Shown: positions 62,707 through 64,000 of the stretch, in pieces
Position numbering within the stretch: position 1 is the first letter of the stretch
How the letters are laid out: each line of letters begins with the position of its first letter
Assembly: GCA_020638995.1 (NCBI GenBank)
Contig: JACKHM010000004.1
Coordinates: 248,001 to 312,000 of the forward strand
Reading direction: 5' to 3'
Source of the DNA: Planctomycetaceae bacterium
Lineage (GTDB): Bacteria; Planctomycetota; Planctomycetia; Pirellulales; Pirellulaceae
DNA: 64,000 nt
The notes under the pieces: model-generated
The model's input: only the letters and a program-made list of their open reading frames with translations
What the model was told of the DNA's origin: nothing
Databases searched by the model: none
Translations under genes and position numbers: made by a program

Positions 62707-64000
62707 CGGCACAGGGGTTCCTCACGTCTGTTGGTCGTGGCAATGGTTTTAGTAAAGGAATTGAGAGAGCTGTACAAAGCCAGAAAGCGCTCGAGAACCG
62801 AGGCAAACAGAAAGACGCTGCTGCCGCTGAACCGGTCTTCATCGAAATGCAGGCTGACTTCGACGCCACGACAAAAGCCAGCGGAAATGGCTCCGCCAAC
62901 TCGGCCCACCGTCCGGCGCGAGCGGACCTCCAGCAGGCCATCGATCATGGCATGCGTCTCGGGCGAGTCGTTGTAGTCGTAGAGTTTTAAGATCTCCCGC
63001 AAGCTGTCCGCGCCTTGGTCGCTGCCAAGCAGAGAGAGGTGGTTGAGCGAGAGGTGCGAGATCAATCGCCAGATGGCTCCTCGGCGCAGCGCCGGACGCA
63101 GCGTCGGCGTTGGCGCGGTCAAGCAAGCGATTCGTCCCAGCGGAGCGCCGATCGACAACTGTAGCTTCGGCTGGCCTCCGCCAAACGGCAAGCGGCGCGG
63201 CAGATCACGATTGATGCAGGTCGTCTCGATGTCCAACGTCCAGGTGGCCGCCGATGTCGGTGTGAAGTCCAGATCGACCACGGAAAGAAACAGTTCGGTC
63301 CCCTTATCGATCTCGCCTCCCGCATATCCCGCCGGGCGGCGCGTGGCGTGCCAGAAGGCGCGCTGGCGGCCTGCGTTATGTGCGTGCTGTGCCGAATAGA
63401 ACGGGTGAATCTCCACGTCGCGGTCGTCAGGCGACGTCGCGACCACTCGGTCAATCGAATAGACTTCATGCGCCAGCGGTCGCCGAGCGTCGGGAACCAC
63501 GCGATACTCGAACTGCGTTTGCGAGAGCCGAATCGGCTCAGCACGCTGGCGGTAAAGATTCACGATCGGCGTGCAGCCGAGCCGGAATGTATCACGTTCG
63601 ACGTTCGACTCGAGGTCCGGTCGGTGCCGGTTCAGAAACACGTACAATTCGAGCGTCGGGCCGATCCCAGCTAGTTGCTCGGCTCCGAGACCGTCAATTT
63701 CGACGAACAGGAACTTCTGCGGAAAGGCGAAGTACTCCGACAGTAGTCGATAGCCGGGAAACGCACGCGGCGAATCCGGCAGCACCGCCTCGTCACGCGA
63801 GAATCCGATCGGTCGAATGCAAGTCTTTGGCAGTAGCACGGGGTTCGGGTCGCTGGGTGATGAAGCGACCGCCACGCCGATGGCGTTGTTCAGAATCAAC
63901 TCGTAGAGATCATAGATGTGCTGCGTCGAACCGTTTAAGAAGAAATGCAGGGAGCCGAGCGGCAGATCGCGGAAGCGGACCTTTTCGGCCAGGCAAGATA
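62670..64000 (-). CDS. tssF: T6SS baseplate protein TssF, 5' end outside window
   Basis: 443 codons visible; the open frame continues to the window's right edge (VRFRDLPLGSLHFFLNGS then IYDLYELILNN), so the start lies beyond 64000. Conserved blocks include GFSRDEAVLPDSPRAFPGYR, LLSEYFAFPQKFLFVEIDG and the C-terminal FDEDRFSGSSVFLFASVLER. TssF contacts TssG and the spike. It is reported as partial, not truncated. Confidence 0.94.
   Translation of the reverse strand, partial: SCLAEKVRFRDLPLGSLHFFLNGSTQHIYDLYELILNNAIGVAVASSPSDPNPVLLPKTCIRPIGFSRDEAVLPDSPRAFPGYRLLSEYFAFPQKFLFVEIDGLGAEQLAGIGPTLELYVFLNRHRPDLESNVERDTFRLGCTPIVNLYRQRAEPIRLSQTQFEYRVVPDARRPLAHEVYSIDRVVATSPDDRDVEIHPFYSAQHAHNAGRQRAFWHATRRPAGYAGGEIDKGTELFLSVVDLDFTPTSAATWTLDIETTCINRDLPRRLPFGGGQPKLQLSIGAPLGRIACLTAPTPTLRPALRRGAIWRLISHLSLNHLSLLGSDQGADSLREILKLYDYNDSPETHAMIDGLLEVRSRRTVGRVGGAISAGFCRGVEVSLHFDEDRFSGSSVFLFASVLERFLALYSSLNSFTKTIATTNRREEPLCRWPPRAGEKVLL

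Noticed and set aside
1..64000. tRNA, rRNA or riboswitch genes
   Set aside because: No cloverleaf, rRNA core or known aptamer was recognised by eye; a covariance-model search would be needed to exclude small ones.

Overview
The window looks like a planctomycete chromosome (Pirellulales-like). The evidence is a giant secreted protein whose N-terminal export region carries the planctomycete motif LESLEDRRLLA and which ends in a dockerin repeat, very large Ser/Thr kinases fused to WD40 or TPR regions, DUF1257/DUF2997 genes next to a Ycf46-type AAA ATPase, and short perfect palindromes between genes. The assignment rests on protein features only; no rRNA, tRNA or CRISPR array was seen.

Positions 1-16.7 kb are an integrated accessory island. 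It starts with a tyrosine recombinase (83-1216), a probable excisionase (1797-2099) and a large serine recombinase with a doubled helix-turn-helix tail (4912-7194). A long plus-strand gene train follows: small membrane and coiled-coil proteins, DUF1257 and DUF2997, a Toprim protein, a Ycf46-like AAA ATPase and DUF6878-, DUF6915- and DUF3150-like proteins. At 13.2-16.6 kb comes a compact ubiquitin-like module: a beta-grasp Ubl (MoaD/ThiS type), an E2/UBC-like protein fused to ten consecutive CxxC knuckles, a JAMM/JAB isopeptidase and a ThiF/E1-like enzyme. Hairpins divide the train into transcription units. This module is the best candidate for an under-described system here.

Positions 16.9-20.8 kb hold a membrane-anchored trypsin-like protease divergent from an XRE regulator, an unrecognised winged-helix protein and a decayed transposase.

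Positions 21,029-28,897 form one transposed unit bounded by two inverted IS66 left ends and an exact 8-bp direct repeat (GAGTATCG). It carries a 1,496-aa kinase-WD40 gene plus a complete IS66 (tnpA-tnpB-tnpC), so the signalling gene is transposon cargo. The insertion split a small element with about 30-bp inverted ends.

Positions 29.1-40.6 kb encode a 3,831-aa secreted protein (Calx-beta, long beta-repeat region, dockerin). It contains about 7.4 nearly identical 690-bp repeats, which are themselves ordered as a 2,070-bp trimer.

Positions 41.0-48.6 kb hold a kinase-TPR protein and a TonB-dependent-receptor-like outer-membrane protein. From 48.7 kb to the right edge, all genes on the minus strand belong to a type VI secretion locus: tssF (runs off the window), tssG, tssH/clpV, hcp, vgrG, PAAR, a DUF4123 adaptor, a toxin-like gene with a probable immunity gene, a protein with two FHA domains, and a papain-like amidase candidate. 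Kinases and FHA readers near the secretion genes suggest, but do not prove, phosphorylation control of the apparatus.
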